Shown here: positions 53,668 to 62,891 of the stretch, in pieces | How the letters are laid out: every line of letters begins with the position of its first letter | Position numbering within the stretch: position 1 is the first letter of the stretch | NCBI GenBank assembly: GCA_017390475.1 | Contig: JAFPBO010000051.1 | Location: 248,001-312,000 of the forward strand | Direction of reading: 5' to 3' | Length of the DNA stretch: 64,000 bases | Source: Loktanella sp. | GTDB lineage: Bacteria > Pseudomonadota > Alphaproteobacteria > Rhodobacterales > Rhodobacteraceae | Made by a program: the position numbers and the translations under genes | Notes under the pieces: model-generated | What the model was told of the DNA's origin: nothing | Databases searched by the model: none | The model's input: only the letters and a program-made list of their open reading frames with translations

Positions 53668-55476
53668 TCAGCTGGCGGCTTTTTCTTCCAAGGCCAGCCA
53701 TTCGTCTTCGGCATCGGACAATTGCATCTGCCGCGCGACCAAAGCATCGCTGGCCTTGGCGAATTTCACCGGATTGTCGGTGAACAATGCCGGATCAGCC
53801 AGCAATTCTTCCAATTTGCCAATCTCTGCTGTCAGGGTCGCGATCACGCCCGGCAAAGCCTCCAGCCGGTGTTTTTCGGTAAAGGACAGACCGCCGGTGG
53901 ATTTCTTTTCCGCCTGTTTGTCCTTTTTCGCCAATGGCTTGGTCGCTGTGGCGGATTCGGTGAAATCGCCGCCGCGCTGGTCGCGATAATCCGACCAGCC
54001 GCCAGGATAGACCACGGCCTGCCCGTTGCCTTCCATCGCGATGGTCGTCGTCGCCACACGGTCCAGGAAATCGCGGTCGTGGCTGACCAGCAGCACGGTG
54101 CCGTCATATTCGCCCAGAATATCCTGCAGCAGGTCCAGCGTTTCGATGTCGAGATCGTTTGTCGGTTCGTCCAGCACCAGCAGATTGCTTTCACGCGCCA
54201 TCAGACGGGCCAGCAACAGCCGGGCCTTTTCGCCGCCCGACAGGGACCGGACCGGCGCGCGCGCCTGTGCCTCGTCAAACAGAAATTCCTTGAGGTAGCC
54301 GACAACGTGTTTCGGCGTGCCGCGCACCATGATCTGGTCGGATTTGCCGGATACACCCAGTTCGGGATCAGAGGCGAGGTTTTCCCACAGCGTCATATCT
54401 TGGTTCAGCGCCGCGCGTGACTGGTCGAACACGGCGATATCGAGCTTGGTCCCGAGTTTCACCTCACCCGCGTCAGGCTCGACCTGCCCCAGCAGCATCT
54501 TGATCAGCGTGGTCTTGCCCACGCCATTGGGGCCGACAAAGGCGATCCTGTCGCCGCGTTGCACGGTCAGGTCCAGCCCTTGCACGATGGTCTTGCCATC
54601 GAAGGCCTTGGTCAGCCCGAAACATTCCATGACCTTGCGGCCAGAGGTCGATCCCCCCTCAAACGCCATCGCAGCGGTGCCTTGCCGCCGGATCTGGCCC
54701 GCCTTTTCAGCACGCAGATCCTGCAAGGCCCGCAAACGCCCTTGGTTCCGGGTCCGGCGGGCGGAAATGCCTTCAACGGCCCACCGCGCCTCTGCCTTGA
54801 TCTTGCGGTTGAGTTTATGGCGCTGCTGGTCTTCGTCTTCCCAGATCTTGTCGCGCCATTCCTCGAACGCATCAAAGCCCTGTTCGGCACGGCGCACTGC
54901 ACCCCGGTCAATCCACAGCGTGGCCCGCGTCAGCGCGCGCAGAAACGCCCGGTCGTGGCTGATCAGCACAAAGGCCGCGCGGGTCTGTTTCAATTCATTC
55001 TCGAGCCAGGCAATGGCTTCGATATCCAGATGGTTGGTGGGCTCGTCCAGCAGCATCAGTTCCGGCGCTTCGGCCATCAGTTTGGCCAATGCCGCGCGGC
55101 GACGTTCGCCACCCGATGCGGTAGCAACAGCGCCTTCGGGGTCGAATTTCAGCCCTTCGGCGACCATATCGACCTTATAGGCTTCCTCGGGCGGCAACCC
55201 GCTGGCGGCATATTCGCCCAGCGTGGTAAACCCGTCCATCGTCGGGTCCTGTTCCATATAGCCGACCTGCACGCCGGGCGACGCGACCCGTGTGCCGCTG
55301 TCGGCCTGCACCAACCCGGCCATGACCTTCATCAAGGTCGATTTGCCTGATCCGTTGCGGCCAACCAGCGCGACACGGTCGCCGGGTTGAACGACCAAAG
55401 ACAGGTCAGCAAAAACAGGATCGCCGCCGAAAGTCAGCGCGATATCGGAAATCTGGAGAAGGGGTGCACGTGCCAT
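53668..55476 (-). CDS. uup: ABC-F family ATPase, Uup type
   Basis: 602 residues: two ABC domains (GRNGSGKSTLMKVM / ASGGERRRAALA / [14 protein letters not shown] and GPNGVGKTTLIKML / LSGGEKARLLLA / LLVLDEPTNDLDIE) joined by a short basic linker, and a C-terminal coiled coil (from about 535) with KHRLEALPGVIATLTAEIGKLEE. The C-terminal domain is the hallmark of Uup, which binds branched DNA and ribosomes. Second ABC-F gene of the window. Confidence 0.92.
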   Translation of the reverse strand: MARAPLLQISDIALTFGGDPVFADLSLVVQPGDRVALVGRNGSGKSTLMKVMAGLVQADSGTRVASPGVQVGYMEQDPTMDGFTTLGEYAASGLPPEEAYKVDMVAEGLKFDPEGAVATASGGERRRAALAKLMAEAPELMLLDEPTNHLDIEAIAWLENELKQTRAAFVLISHDRAFLRALTRATLWIDRGAVRRAEQGFDAFEEWRDKIWEDEDQQRHKLNRKIKAEARWAVEGISARRTRNQGRLRALQDLRAEKAGQIRRQGTAAMAFEGGSTSGRKVMECFGLTKAFDGKTIVQGLDLTVQRGDRIAFVGPNGVGKTTLIKMLLGQVEPDAGEVKLGTKLDIAVFDQSRAALNQDMTLWENLASDPELGVSGKSDQIMVRGTPKHVVGYLKEFLFDEAQARAPVRSLSGGEKARLLLARLMARESNLLVLDEPTNDLDIETLDLLQDILGEYDGTVLLVSHDRDFLDRVATTTIAMEGNGQAVVYPGGWSDYRDQRGGDFTESATATKPLAKKDKQAEKKSTGGLSFTEKHRLEALPGVIATLTAEIGKLEELLADPALFTDNPVKFAKASDALVARQMQLSDAEDEWLALEEKAAS

Positions 55477-55518
55477 GCCCGCCTGCTATTGTGTGCCACG
55501 TACCAGCGCAAGGGGTTT

Positions 55519-56238
55519 TCAACCGGCCCCCATCACCGCGCGCAAGGCTTTCGCGCGCGCCGGTGGGACAGCGGCGATATCGACACAGGTAAAGACATGC
55601 AAAGTGTTCATCTGCCGGTCGATCACGGCATGATCGCTGACCCAGCCGCCCATCGCCAGATAGGACCGCAGCAGCGACGGCAAAGGCGCCTTGCCGCGCC
55701 CGGCCATGTCTGACAGGCGCACCACCTCTGCCGCTTTGATTCCGGGGCGCAACGGCGCTGGCCCGATTGATTGCGCGGCAAGTTTCGCCAATGCCAGCCC
55801 GTAAATATCCGGGTCGATGCCTGCGAAACTGGTGCAGCCGAACAAGATCTGCACGCCTTCATCATCGACGATCTGGGTCAGCGCGCCCCAGGCGGCGCGG
55901 ACCACATCAGCATCCAGCACATCCGGCGCGATGCAAAACCGGCCCAGTTCCAGAAACGGGCCGGACTGGCCGGCCATGCCTGCCAGATCATAATATTGCG
56001 CCGCATAGCTTTGCGGCAATGCTGTGGCATCCGGAATCAGCAGCATCCGTGCGGCGGCGATCAGGCGGCCATTGCGATCCTCGATCATCAGATGCTGGCA
56101 GCGCGGGTCGAAATCGTCGCAATCCAGCCCAGGACGACCAAAGAAACACAGATGCCGCAGCGCCTGGCAGGCCGTGATATCCTCGTTACCAGCGCCGATT
56201 CTGGCGCAATACCGTCCGAACTGCATCGTAATTGTCAT
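55519..56238 (-). CDS. GNAT-type acyltransferase, OlsB-like
   Basis: 239 residues. The early block ACQALRHLCFFGRPGLDCDDFDPRCQHLMIEDRNGRLI-type pattern (Asp-Asp-Phe-Asp, Cys, His, Glu-Asp) matches ornithine N-acyltransferases (OlsB), the first step of ornithine lipid synthesis, and ELGRFCIAPD is the second motif. olsA is not adjacent, so the assignment rests on the domain. Divergent from msrB across 64 bp. Confidence 0.75.
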   Translation of the reverse strand: MTITMQFGRYCARIGAGNEDITACQALRHLCFFGRPGLDCDDFDPRCQHLMIEDRNGRLIAAARMLLIPDATALPQSYAAQYYDLAGMAGQSGPFLELGRFCIAPDVLDADVVRAAWGALTQIVDDEGVQILFGCTSFAGIDPDIYGLALAKLAAQSIGPAPLRPGIKAAEVVRLSDMAGRGKAPLPSLLRSYLAMGGWVSDHAVIDRQMNTLHVFTCVDIAAVPPARAKALRAVMGAG

Positions 56239-56302
56239 GGCATCCTGCCTTGGCGACGTGCTGTCTGCACCCTAAATCAGGCGTGAGACAAGGAAAAGGA
56301 AT

Positions 56303-56701
56303 ATGTCGATGGACAAGATTATCAAGTCAGACGCCGAATGGCGGGCGCAACTTTCGGACCTGGCCTATAAGGTCACCCGCAAACATGGCACCGAACGGGC
56401 GGGCACACATGAGGATTTCCCCAAGGATCCCGGCACCTACATGTGTGTCTGCTGCGGTGCGCCTTTGTTCGACCAAAGCACCAAATTCGAAAGCGGCACC
56501 GGCTGGCCGTCGTTCTATGCACCGCTGGATGAAACGGTCGTGGGCGAAACCACCGACCGCAGCTTTTTCATGAAACGGACAGAGGTGCATTGCGCACGCT
56601 GTGACGCGCATCTGGGGCATGTCTTTCCCGATGGGCCAGCACCGACCGGGCTGCGCTATTGTCTCAACGGGGTGGCGCTGACCTTCGAGCCGGCAGATTA
56701 A
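56303..56701 (+). CDS. msrB: Peptide methionine (R)-S-oxide reductase MsrB
   Basis: 132 residues; repairs oxidised methionine. Zinc ligands CVCC (Cys48, Cys51) and CARC (Cys97, Cys100); catalytic Cys120 in [13 protein letters not shown] 56303 follows AAGGAAAAGG. The last 4 bp overlap the convergent bamE-like gene. Confidence 0.96.
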   Translation: MSMDKIIKSDAEWRAQLSDLAYKVTRKHGTERAGTHEDFPKDPGTYMCVCCGAPLFDQSTKFESGTGWPSFYAPLDETVVGETTDRSFFMKRTEVHCARCDAHLGHVFPDGPAPTGLRYCLNGVALTFEPAD

Positions 56702-57183
56702 AGTGGGTCGTTATTGGCGCCCAGCAGGGCGCCAGCATCGATCCGCCCGAAAGAGCCCAGCAATTGCGCCAGGGCACCGACATTGCTGATCCCGTCATCG
56801 GTCACGCGGCGGTCCAGATTGATGACCCGCCCGTCTTCCAGCCCATAGCGGTTGATCGCGCGGACCCGGTCATTGCCGTCAAAATCAACAGCCAGCACCG
56901 TGCGATCCACCTCGCGCGGGGCAAGCAGGCCGGTATGCACGAATTGGCTTGATACGTAATAGATCGTATCCGCCGCCAGCCCGCCATCCGCGGTCGGCGG
57001 CCCGAACAGGGTGACAACCTCGCTCCGGGTGGTCTGCCCGACCTGTACTTGCGCGATTTCGCGCGCATCAGGGGTAAAGCCATGAAACCGGTTGATGGGT
57101 GAACAGGCCGCCACCGCCAGCAGCGCCAGAACAAAACCAGAGGCCCGCAGCCTGGCGCGCAACGTAACGGTGGTCATGATCAT
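56698..57183 (-). CDS. bamE: Outer-membrane assembly lipoprotein BamE
   Basis: 161 residues with a lipoprotein signal ending in lipobox AVAAC (Cys27). The SmpA/OmlA fold follows: [60 protein letters not shown]. It is a BAM complex accessory. ATG 57183 follows AAAGGGGCC. Divergent from the yceD-like gene across 69 bp. Confidence 0.92.
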   Translation of the reverse strand: MIMTTVTLRARLRASGFVLALLAVAACSPINRFHGFTPDAREIAQVQVGQTTRSEVVTLFGPPTADGGLAADTIYYVSSQFVHTGLLAPREVDRTVLAVDFDGNDRVRAINRYGLEDGRVINLDRRVTDDGISNVGALAQLLGSFGRIDAGALLGANNDPL

Positions 57184-57252
57184 GTGAGGCCCCTTGCTTT
57201 GGCATCTGATGCCTTTTATCCCCCCTACATCACCGCCCGCCCCTGATCAAGA

Positions 57253-57807
57253 ATGGAAGCACCCTTGCCCCCGATCCCGCACTCACCTTTGCGTTTGGCC
57301 GATCTTGTCGCCAGCCGTGGCACCGAATTTGCGCTGACACCGGATACGGGCGCGCGCAGTGCCATCGCGGATGCCTTGGGAATCACCGGGATCAAGAAAC
57401 TGCGCTTTGACGGCAAATTGACGCCGCAGGGCCGCAAAGACTGGGTGCTGACCGCTACTTTGGGCGCGACCGTGGTGCAGGACTGCGTTGTCACGCTGGC
57501 CCCGGTGACGACCCGGCTCGACGAATCCATCACCCGCAGCTATCTGGCCGAAATGCCCGAAGTCTCCGGCACCGAAGTCGAGATGCCAGAGGATGACACG
57601 ATCGAGCCCCTGCCCGATACAATCGACCTTTACGCTGTGCTGACCGAGGCGCTGGCACTCGCCCTGCCGCTTTATCCACGTGCGGAGGGGGCCGAACTGG
57701 GCCAGATCGTCTATACTGAAAAAGGCGTCGCGCCGCTGACGGATGAGGCTGCCCGACCTTTCGCAGGCCTCGGCGCGCTCCGCGACAGTCTCAAGAACGA
57801 CGACTGA
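57253..57807 (+). CDS. YceD (DUF177) family protein
   Basis: 184 residues. Family features: N-terminal HSPLRLADLVASRGTEFALTP, the Cys in VVQDCVVTLAPVTTRLDESI, and DLYAVLTEALALALPLYPRA. YceD is linked to 23S rRNA and L32 and its gene usually precedes rpmF, as here. Some 215 bp and a dispersed repeat intervene, so it may have a separate transcript. Confidence 0.9.
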   Translation: MEAPLPPIPHSPLRLADLVASRGTEFALTPDTGARSAIADALGITGIKKLRFDGKLTPQGRKDWVLTATLGATVVQDCVVTLAPVTTRLDESITRSYLAEMPEVSGTEVEMPEDDTIEPLPDTIDLYAVLTEALALALPLYPRAEGAELGQIVYTEKGVAPLTDEAARPFAGLGALRDSLKNDD

Positions 57808-57823
57808 AACATAAATCTTCCCG

Positions 57824-57878
57824 CATCTTCAGAGTAAAAATATCCCCGCCGGAGGCATCGACGGTGGCGCAGCCACCG
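57824..57878 (-). repeat. Dispersed element plus hairpin after yceD-like gene
   Basis: Tail CATCTTCAGAG, then TAAAAATATCC and CCGCCGGAGGC (57824-57856), followed by hairpin CGGTGGC-GCA-GCCACCG (57862-57878). This core-plus-GCA-loop hairpin repeats the architecture at 10521-10567. Confidence 0.75.
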
Positions 57879-58042
57879 GAAGACCCCAATTTAACAAGTG
57901 AAAAGGGGTTGCGCTGCGCGCAAATCGCAGTATTTAAGCCGCCTCTTTCACACTGCGTCTCGACAGGGCTGCCAGATTGGCGTAGGACCCCCGACAGATG
58001 CACCAATCAGGGCTACGCGCCCATTTATCATAGGGTTCCGTT

Positions 58043-58249
58043 ATGGCCGTCCAGCAGAATAAAGTTTCCAAATCCCGCCGCAACAACCGGCGTGCGCACG
58101 ACTCGCTCGTTGCCGCAAATCCAAACGAATGTGACAACTGCGGCGAGATGAAGCGCCCGCACCATGTCTGCCCGTCCTGTGGACATTACGCGACACGTGA
58201 AGTCGTCGCCTCCACAACCGAAGTCGATCTGGACGAAGAAGCAGCATAA
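58043..58249 (+). CDS. rpmF: 50S ribosomal protein L32
   Basis: 68 residues: [19 protein letters not shown], then the zinc-ribbon [20 protein letters not shown] with four cysteines, and an acidic end. First of rpmF-plsX-fabH, 23 bp before plsX. The 235 bp upstream (57808-58042) carry the repeat described there and probably the promoter. Confidence 0.97.
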   Translation: MAVQQNKVSKSRRNNRRAHDSLVAANPNECDNCGEMKRPHHVCPSCGHYATREVVASTTEVDLDEEAA

Positions 58250-58272
58250 GCTGTAGCGCAGGCATTACAGAC

Positions 58273-59385
58273 ATGACCCAGGGCCAGACGAGACCCGTCT
58301 CGACATCGGCGAATGTGCTGTCTGTAGATGCCATGGGTGGCGATAAAGGGCCTGCAACTGTTGTTGCGGGCCTTGCCAAGTTTCTTAAATCCACTCCTGC
58401 GGCCCGCGCAATACTGCACGGTCCGGCGGCAGAGTTGAATCCACTGATCACCACGCATAAGATCGCCGATCAGGTCACAGTGCATGATGCCAGCGATGTC
58501 GTCAAAATGTCCGACAAGCCCAGCAACGTGCTGCGGCATGGCAAGAAAACCTCGATGTGGTCCGCAATCGAAGCGGTGCGCAATGGTCAGGCCGCCGTCT
58601 GTATTTCATGCGGCAATACCGGTGGGCTGATGGCGCTGTCGATGCTGCGCCTCCGCAAAGCCGAAGGCGTCAACCGCCCGGCCATTGCCTGTCTCTGGCC
58701 ATCGCGCAACCCGGCAGGGTTCAACGTGATGCTGGATGCCGGGGCCGATATCCGCGCCGATCAGGATGATCTGCTGACCTATGCGCTGATGGGGGCCTCC
58801 TATGCCCGATCCGGGCTGGATATCGCCCGTCCGCGTGTCGGCCTGCTCAATGTCGGGACCGAAGAACATAAGGGCCGCGCCGAACTCAAGGTTGCGCATG
58901 AACTGATCGCGAATGCCGCAGAACGCGGTGAATTCGATTATGTCGGCTTTATCGAAGGCGGCGATCTGCCCTCGGCCAAGGTCGATGTGATCGTCACCGA
59001 TGGATTCACCGGCAATGTCGCGCTGAAAACCGGCGAAGGCACCGCCACATTGATCAGCGAATTGCTGCGCGGCGCATTGATGAAAAACCCGCTGTCGATT
59101 CTGGGTGCCTTGCTGGCGCGCGGATCGCTGAAGCGGCTGCGCAAACGGATCGATCCGCGCCGGGTCAATGGCGGGGTGTTTCTGGGCCTGAACCAGACCG
59201 TGATCAAAAGCCATGGGTCTGCCGATGCCACAGGCGTGGCGGCAGCCCTGCATCTGGCGTACCGGCTGGCGCAAAGCGGCTTTTCCGACAAACTGGCTGC
59301 ACGGGTTGCATCCGCCGTGGCAGTTGCGCAAGATCAGGCGCAAGACATTGCGGCAGGACAATCTGCCGATAAAACAGGCGAATAA
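58273..59385 (+). CDS. plsX: Phosphate acyltransferase PlsX
   Basis: 370 residues; makes acyl-phosphate from acyl-ACP for phospholipid synthesis. Motifs LSVDAMGGDKGPATVV, SCGNTGGLMALSMLRLRK, RPRVGLLNVGTEEHKG, GFIEGGDLPSAKVDVIVTDG and GNVALKTGEGTA. Followed one base later by fabH. Ends with a C-terminal Ala/Gln/Asp tail. Confidence 0.96.
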   Translation: MTQGQTRPVSTSANVLSVDAMGGDKGPATVVAGLAKFLKSTPAARAILHGPAAELNPLITTHKIADQVTVHDASDVVKMSDKPSNVLRHGKKTSMWSAIEAVRNGQAAVCISCGNTGGLMALSMLRLRKAEGVNRPAIACLWPSRNPAGFNVMLDAGADIRADQDDLLTYALMGASYARSGLDIARPRVGLLNVGTEEHKGRAELKVAHELIANAAERGEFDYVGFIEGGDLPSAKVDVIVTDGFTGNVALKTGEGTATLISELLRGALMKNPLSILGALLARGSLKRLRKRIDPRRVNGGVFLGLNQTVIKSHGSADATGVAAALHLAYRLAQSGFSDKLAARVASAVAVAQDQAQDIAAGQSADKTGE

Positions 59386-59386
59386 A

Positions 59387-60358
59387 ATGACGCTTCGTGC
59401 AGTTGTCAAAGGTATCGGGCATTATCTTCCCGAACGGATCGTGCCCAACAGCGAGTTCGAACAGACGCTGGACACATCCGATGAATGGATCAAGTCGCGC
59501 TCGGGAATCGAACGGCGGCATTTCGCGGCCGAGGGTCAGACCACATCCGAGATGGCGACGCTGGCTGCTGTCGCGGCGCTGGATATGGCCGGGATGCAGG
59601 GCAGCGACATTGACGCCATCGTGCTGGCCACCTCCACCGCCGATATGACCTTTCCGTCCGCGGCGACAATGGTGCAGCATGCGATTGGCAACACCACCGG
59701 CTATGCCTTTGATGTGCAGGCGGTTTGTGCCGGTTTCGTCTATGCCCTGTCGACCGCCAATGCGCTGATCACCTCGGGTCAGGCCAAAACGGTCATGGTG
59801 ATCGGTGCCGAGACTTTCAGCAAGATCATGGATTGGACCGACCGGTCCACCTGCGTGCTGTTCGGCGACGGTGCCGGCGCGCTGATTCTGGCGGCCGAGG
59901 ATGGCAGCGGCAGCAGCGATGACCGCGGCATCCTGTCCACCGATCTGAATTCTGATGGGCGCTATAAACATCTGCTGTATGTCGATGGCGGCGTGGCGAC
60001 GTTGAATACCGGCATGCTGCGGATGGAAGGCAAGGAAGTCTTTCGCCATGCGGTCGAAAAGCTGGCCGCCACCGCCGATAAAGCCCTGCATAAGATCGGG
60101 CTGACCGCGGATGATGTCGATTGGGTCGTGCCGCATCAGGCCAATATCCGCATCATTCAGGCCACCGCCAAAAAGCTGGGCGTCGGCATGGACCGCGTTG
60201 TGGTAACAGTGCAGGACCATGGCAATACATCTGCCGCATCGATCCCGCTGGCCTTGTCGGTAGGCGTGGCCAATGGGCAGATCAAACAAGGCGATCTGGT
60301 CGTGACCGAGGCGATTGGCGGCGGGCTGGCCTGGGGCTCTGTCGTGCTGCGCTGGTAG
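59387..60358 (+). CDS. fabH: Beta-ketoacyl-ACP synthase III
   Basis: 323 residues; starts fatty acid synthesis by condensing acetyl-CoA and malonyl-ACP. Catalytic Cys114 in DVQAVCAGFVYAL, His in VVPHQANIRI, Asn in DHGNTSAASIP. ATG 59387 lies 1 nt after the plsX stop and gives the family N-terminus. Neighbouring plsX couples it to phospholipid synthesis. Confidence 0.97.
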   Translation: MTLRAVVKGIGHYLPERIVPNSEFEQTLDTSDEWIKSRSGIERRHFAAEGQTTSEMATLAAVAALDMAGMQGSDIDAIVLATSTADMTFPSAATMVQHAIGNTTGYAFDVQAVCAGFVYALSTANALITSGQAKTVMVIGAETFSKIMDWTDRSTCVLFGDGAGALILAAEDGSGSSDDRGILSTDLNSDGRYKHLLYVDGGVATLNTGMLRMEGKEVFRHAVEKLAATADKALHKIGLTADDVDWVVPHQANIRIIQATAKKLGVGMDRVVVTVQDHGNTSAASIPLALSVGVANGQIKQGDLVVTEAIGGGLAWGSVVLRW

Positions 60359-60399
60359 GGTGAAATACGCGCAGAACTTGCTTTGCCAAGTCCTTGTTA

Positions 60400-60428
60400 T
60401 TGACTCTGAAATTACCCCGCGCCAATGT
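60400..60428 (+). promoter_or_regulatory. Possible promoter of ihfA-merR
   Basis: TTGACT (60400-60405), 17-nt spacer, CAATGT (60423-60428), ending 27 nt before the ihfA ATG. The minus-10 hexamer is a weak match. Confidence 0.35.
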
Positions 60429-60455
60429 AGCGACGATCAAGCGAGGGGATGAGGT

Positions 60456-60758
60456 ATGACGGACAAGACGTTGACGCGCATGGACCTGGCGGATGCTGTC
60501 CATAACGAAGTGGGGCTGTCGCGCAATGACAGCGCCGACCTGGTGGAAAGCGTGCTGACGCATATTTCCGATTCGCTGGTAGCCGGTGACACGGTCAAGA
60601 TTTCGTCCTTCGGCACCTTTGCCGTCCGCGACAAGGCAGCCCGCGTTGGCCGTAACCCAAAAACCGGCGAAGAAGTCCCTATTCATCCGCGCCGCGTTCT
60701 GACTTTCCGGCCTTCGCATCTGATGAAAGATCGTGTTGCCGCCGGGAACAAGTCCTGA
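60456..60758 (+). CDS. ihfA: Integration host factor subunit alpha
   Basis: 100-residue HU/IHF-family DNA-bending protein. [25 protein letters not shown] forms the helical part; [28 protein letters not shown] is the arm with the minor-groove Pro after RNPKTGE. ATG follows GAGGGGATGAGG. Pairs with a beta subunit encoded elsewhere. Shares an operon with the merR gene 3 bp downstream. Confidence 0.95.
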   Translation: MTDKTLTRMDLADAVHNEVGLSRNDSADLVESVLTHISDSLVAGDTVKISSFGTFAVRDKAARVGRNPKTGEEVPIHPRRVLTFRPSHLMKDRVAAGNKS

Positions 60759-60761
60759 CCC

Positions 60762-61340
60762 ATGCCCAAAGCCAAAGACGCCTTTCGCACGATCAGCGAG
60801 GTCGCCGATTGGCTTGACACCCCCACCCATGTGCTGCGCTTTTGGGAAACCAAATTCAGCCAGATCCGCCCGGTCAAAGGGGCGGGTGGCCGCCGCTATT
60901 ACCGGCCCAGCGATATGGATCTGCTGGGCGGGATCAAGCAGCTGTTGCATGAGGATGGGCTGACCATCAAAGGCACGCAGAAACTGCTGCGCGAAAAAGG
61001 CGTGAAATATGTCGCCACATTGGGTCCGTCGGTATCGCTGGATGATGATCTGCCTGCCACCCAGCCGATTGCGGTGAAACCACCCGCCGCCAGCAAACCG
61101 GCGCCCGCTGAACCGGCACCCCGCAAACCAGAACAAGGCGCCCTGCCCTTTGCCGATGCAGCAGCGGCACCGCGGCGGCATAATGCCTTTGCCGCGCCGC
61201 CAGCGGAACTGCCGGACATGCCCGGCCGCCTGATCGGGCGCGCACCGGTCAAAGCGATGGCTTTGCGCAGTCATCTGGCGACATTGGTGCCCTTGCTGAC
61301 CCGGCTGGCAATGCTGCGCGACCGGCTGGATCAGCGCTGA
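60762..61340 (+). CDS. MerR-family transcription regulator
   Basis: 192 residues: an N-terminal MerR winged helix ([42 protein letters not shown], about residues 8-75), then a Pro/Ala-rich linker and a C-terminal helix ([21 protein letters not shown]). No metal-binding cysteines. The ihfA-merR pair is standard in Alphaproteobacteria. Target unknown. Confidence 0.9.
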   Translation: MPKAKDAFRTISEVADWLDTPTHVLRFWETKFSQIRPVKGAGGRRYYRPSDMDLLGGIKQLLHEDGLTIKGTQKLLREKGVKYVATLGPSVSLDDDLPATQPIAVKPPAASKPAPAEPAPRKPEQGALPFADAAAAPRRHNAFAAPPAELPDMPGRLIGRAPVKAMALRSHLATLVPLLTRLAMLRDRLDQR

Positions 61341-61369
61341 ACCCGATGGGTCGGGATAAAAACTTTTAT

Positions 61370-61402
61370 GCCTCCGGCGGGGATATTTAGGCTCTGAAGA
61401 TG
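61370..61402 (+). repeat. Dispersed element copy upstream of tRNA-Pro
   Basis: GCCTCCGGCGGGGATATTTA then GGCTCTGAAGATG, preceded by AAAACTTTTAT. It lies between merR and the tRNA-Pro gene. Confidence 0.75.
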
Positions 61403-61453
61403 ATGCTTTTCGGGCTTGTTCCTGCGCCAGATTCCAGTATGAACGCCCTCAGT

Positions 61454-61530
61454 CGGGCTATAGCGCAGCCTGGTAGCGCGTCCGTCTGGGGGACGGAAGG
61501 TCGCAGGTTCGAGTCCTGCTAGCCCGACCA
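61454..61530 (+). tRNA. tRNA-Pro (anticodon GGG), CCA encoded
   Basis: CGGGCTATAGCGCAGCCTGG starts the cloverleaf; anticodon loop CTGGGGG (GGG) on stem TCCGT/ACGGA, T-arm GCAGG-TTCGAGT-CCTGC, acceptor CGGGCTA/TAGCCCG, discriminator A and encoded CCA. Followed by a small hairpin GCCCGC/GCGGGC. Confidence 0.97.
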
Positions 61531-61591
61531 ACAATCGCCCGCTTGCGTTTTCACGCAGCGGGCGTTTTGGTATCCAAAAGGGACAATCACC

Positions 61592-62674
61592 ATGCAAAAC
61601 GGCGTTCTGGCAGACCATCAGATCCGCGACATGATTGCCAGCGGTGCAATCAGCGCTGCGGCACCAATCGTCGCCGGGCAAATCCAGCCTGCGTCGCTTG
61701 ATCTGCGCCTTGGCAGCACCGCCTACCGCGTGCGCGCCTCTTTTCTGGCCGGGCGAGCGCGGACGGTGACCGAACGCCTCGCCGATTTCCAGATGCACGC
61801 AATCGATTTGACAGGCGGGGCCGTGCTGGAAAAAGGCTGCGTCTATGTCGTGCCTCTGATGGAAAGCCTGACCCTGCCCAGTGGGATGACCGGGGCCGCA
61901 AGCGCGAAATCCTCCATCGGGCGGCTGGACCTGCTGACCCGGATCATCACCGATCATGGCGTCGAATTTGACCGGGTGCCTGCCGGATATCACGGCCCGC
62001 TTTACGTTGAAATCTGCCCGCGGTCGTTTTCGGTCGTGGCCCAGCCCGGCCAGATGCTGAACCAGATCATTTTCCGGCAAGGCAAGACGCTGATGTCGGA
62101 TGACGCCCTGCGCGCGCTACATGCGCAAACCCCCATCGTGTCGGGCGATCCTGTCATTTCTGACGGCCTCGGCTTCTCCGTCGATCTGCGGCCTGCCGAA
62201 GGCAATCTCGTCGGTTACCGCGCCAAGCCGCATACCGGGGTGATCGATCTGGCGAAGCTGAACCATTACGATCCGACCGAATTCTGGGAACCTGTCCATA
62301 CGGATACCGGCTGGATCATTCTTGATCCCGGCGCCTTCTACATCCTCGTCAGCCGCGAATCGATTGTGATTCCGCCGATGCAGGCCGCTGAAATGGCCCC
62401 CTATCTGGCAATGGTCGGCGAATTCCGGGTGCATTATGCGGGGTTCTTTGACCCCGGTTTCGGCTATGCCGCCGCCGGTGGCGCCGGATCGCGCGGGGTG
62501 TTGGAGGTGCGCTGCCACGAAGCCCCATTCGTGCTGGAACATGGGCAGGTCGTGGGGCGCTTGGTTTATGAGAACATGGCCGCCTTGCCCGAAGCCTTAT
62601 ACGGGCAGGCGATCAAATCGAATTATCAGGGACAGGGGTTAAAACTGTCCAAACATTTCAAGACTAACGGTTAA
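61592..62674 (+). CDS. dcd: Double-length dCTP deaminase-family protein
   Basis: 360 residues, about twice a normal Dcd. Two dUTPase-like barrels are seen: the N-terminal half has QIQPASLDLRLG, SAKSSIGRLDLLTRIITD and YHGPLYVEI; the C-terminal half has ESIVIPPMQAAEM, FDPGFGY and VLEVRCHEAPFVLEHGQVVGRLVYE. This is the long form known in Alphaproteobacteria, annotated 2'-deoxycytidine 5'-triphosphate deaminase. The catalytic contribution of each half cannot be judged by eye. Overlaps the next gene's end by 11 bp. Confidence 0.88.
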   Translation: MQNGVLADHQIRDMIASGAISAAAPIVAGQIQPASLDLRLGSTAYRVRASFLAGRARTVTERLADFQMHAIDLTGGAVLEKGCVYVVPLMESLTLPSGMTGAASAKSSIGRLDLLTRIITDHGVEFDRVPAGYHGPLYVEICPRSFSVVAQPGQMLNQIIFRQGKTLMSDDALRALHAQTPIVSGDPVISDGLGFSVDLRPAEGNLVGYRAKPHTGVIDLAKLNHYDPTEFWEPVHTDTGWIILDPGAFYILVSRESIVIPPMQAAEMAPYLAMVGEFRVHYAGFFDPGFGYAAAGGAGSRGVLEVRCHEAPFVLEHGQVVGRLVYENMAALPEALYGQAIKSNYQGQGLKLSKHFKTNG

Positions 62675-62843
62675 CCCGCCGCGTCACCTTGGCGCTGCGC
62701 TGCGCGCTGGCCTGTGCATCGGGGTTGGCCGGGGTGGCCCCGCCCGGTTTACGGCTGCGGTTGGCGGCCATCTGGATGCCTTTTCTGATGCCGACATTCA
62801 TCAATTGCCGCACCAGCATGGAAATCAAACGGTTCATATTCAT
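62664..62843 (-). CDS. 59-residue basic peptide
   Basis: Start ATG 62843 follows AAGGAG at 7-nt spacing, a very strong ribosome-binding site. The product is MNMNRLISMLVRQLMNVGIR, then KGIQMAANRSRKPGG and an Arg/Ala-rich end; an amphipathic N-terminal helix and net positive charge are evident. Its 3' end overlaps dcd by 11 bp. Function unknown; the C-terminus could bind nucleic acid or a membrane. Confidence 0.65.
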   Translation of the reverse strand: MNMNRLISMLVRQLMNVGIRKGIQMAANRSRKPGGATPANPDAQASAQRSAKVTRRVNR

Positions 62844-62891
62844 CGTTACGCTCCTTAACACTCAACACCAATTCACCTAGCACAAGACCGG

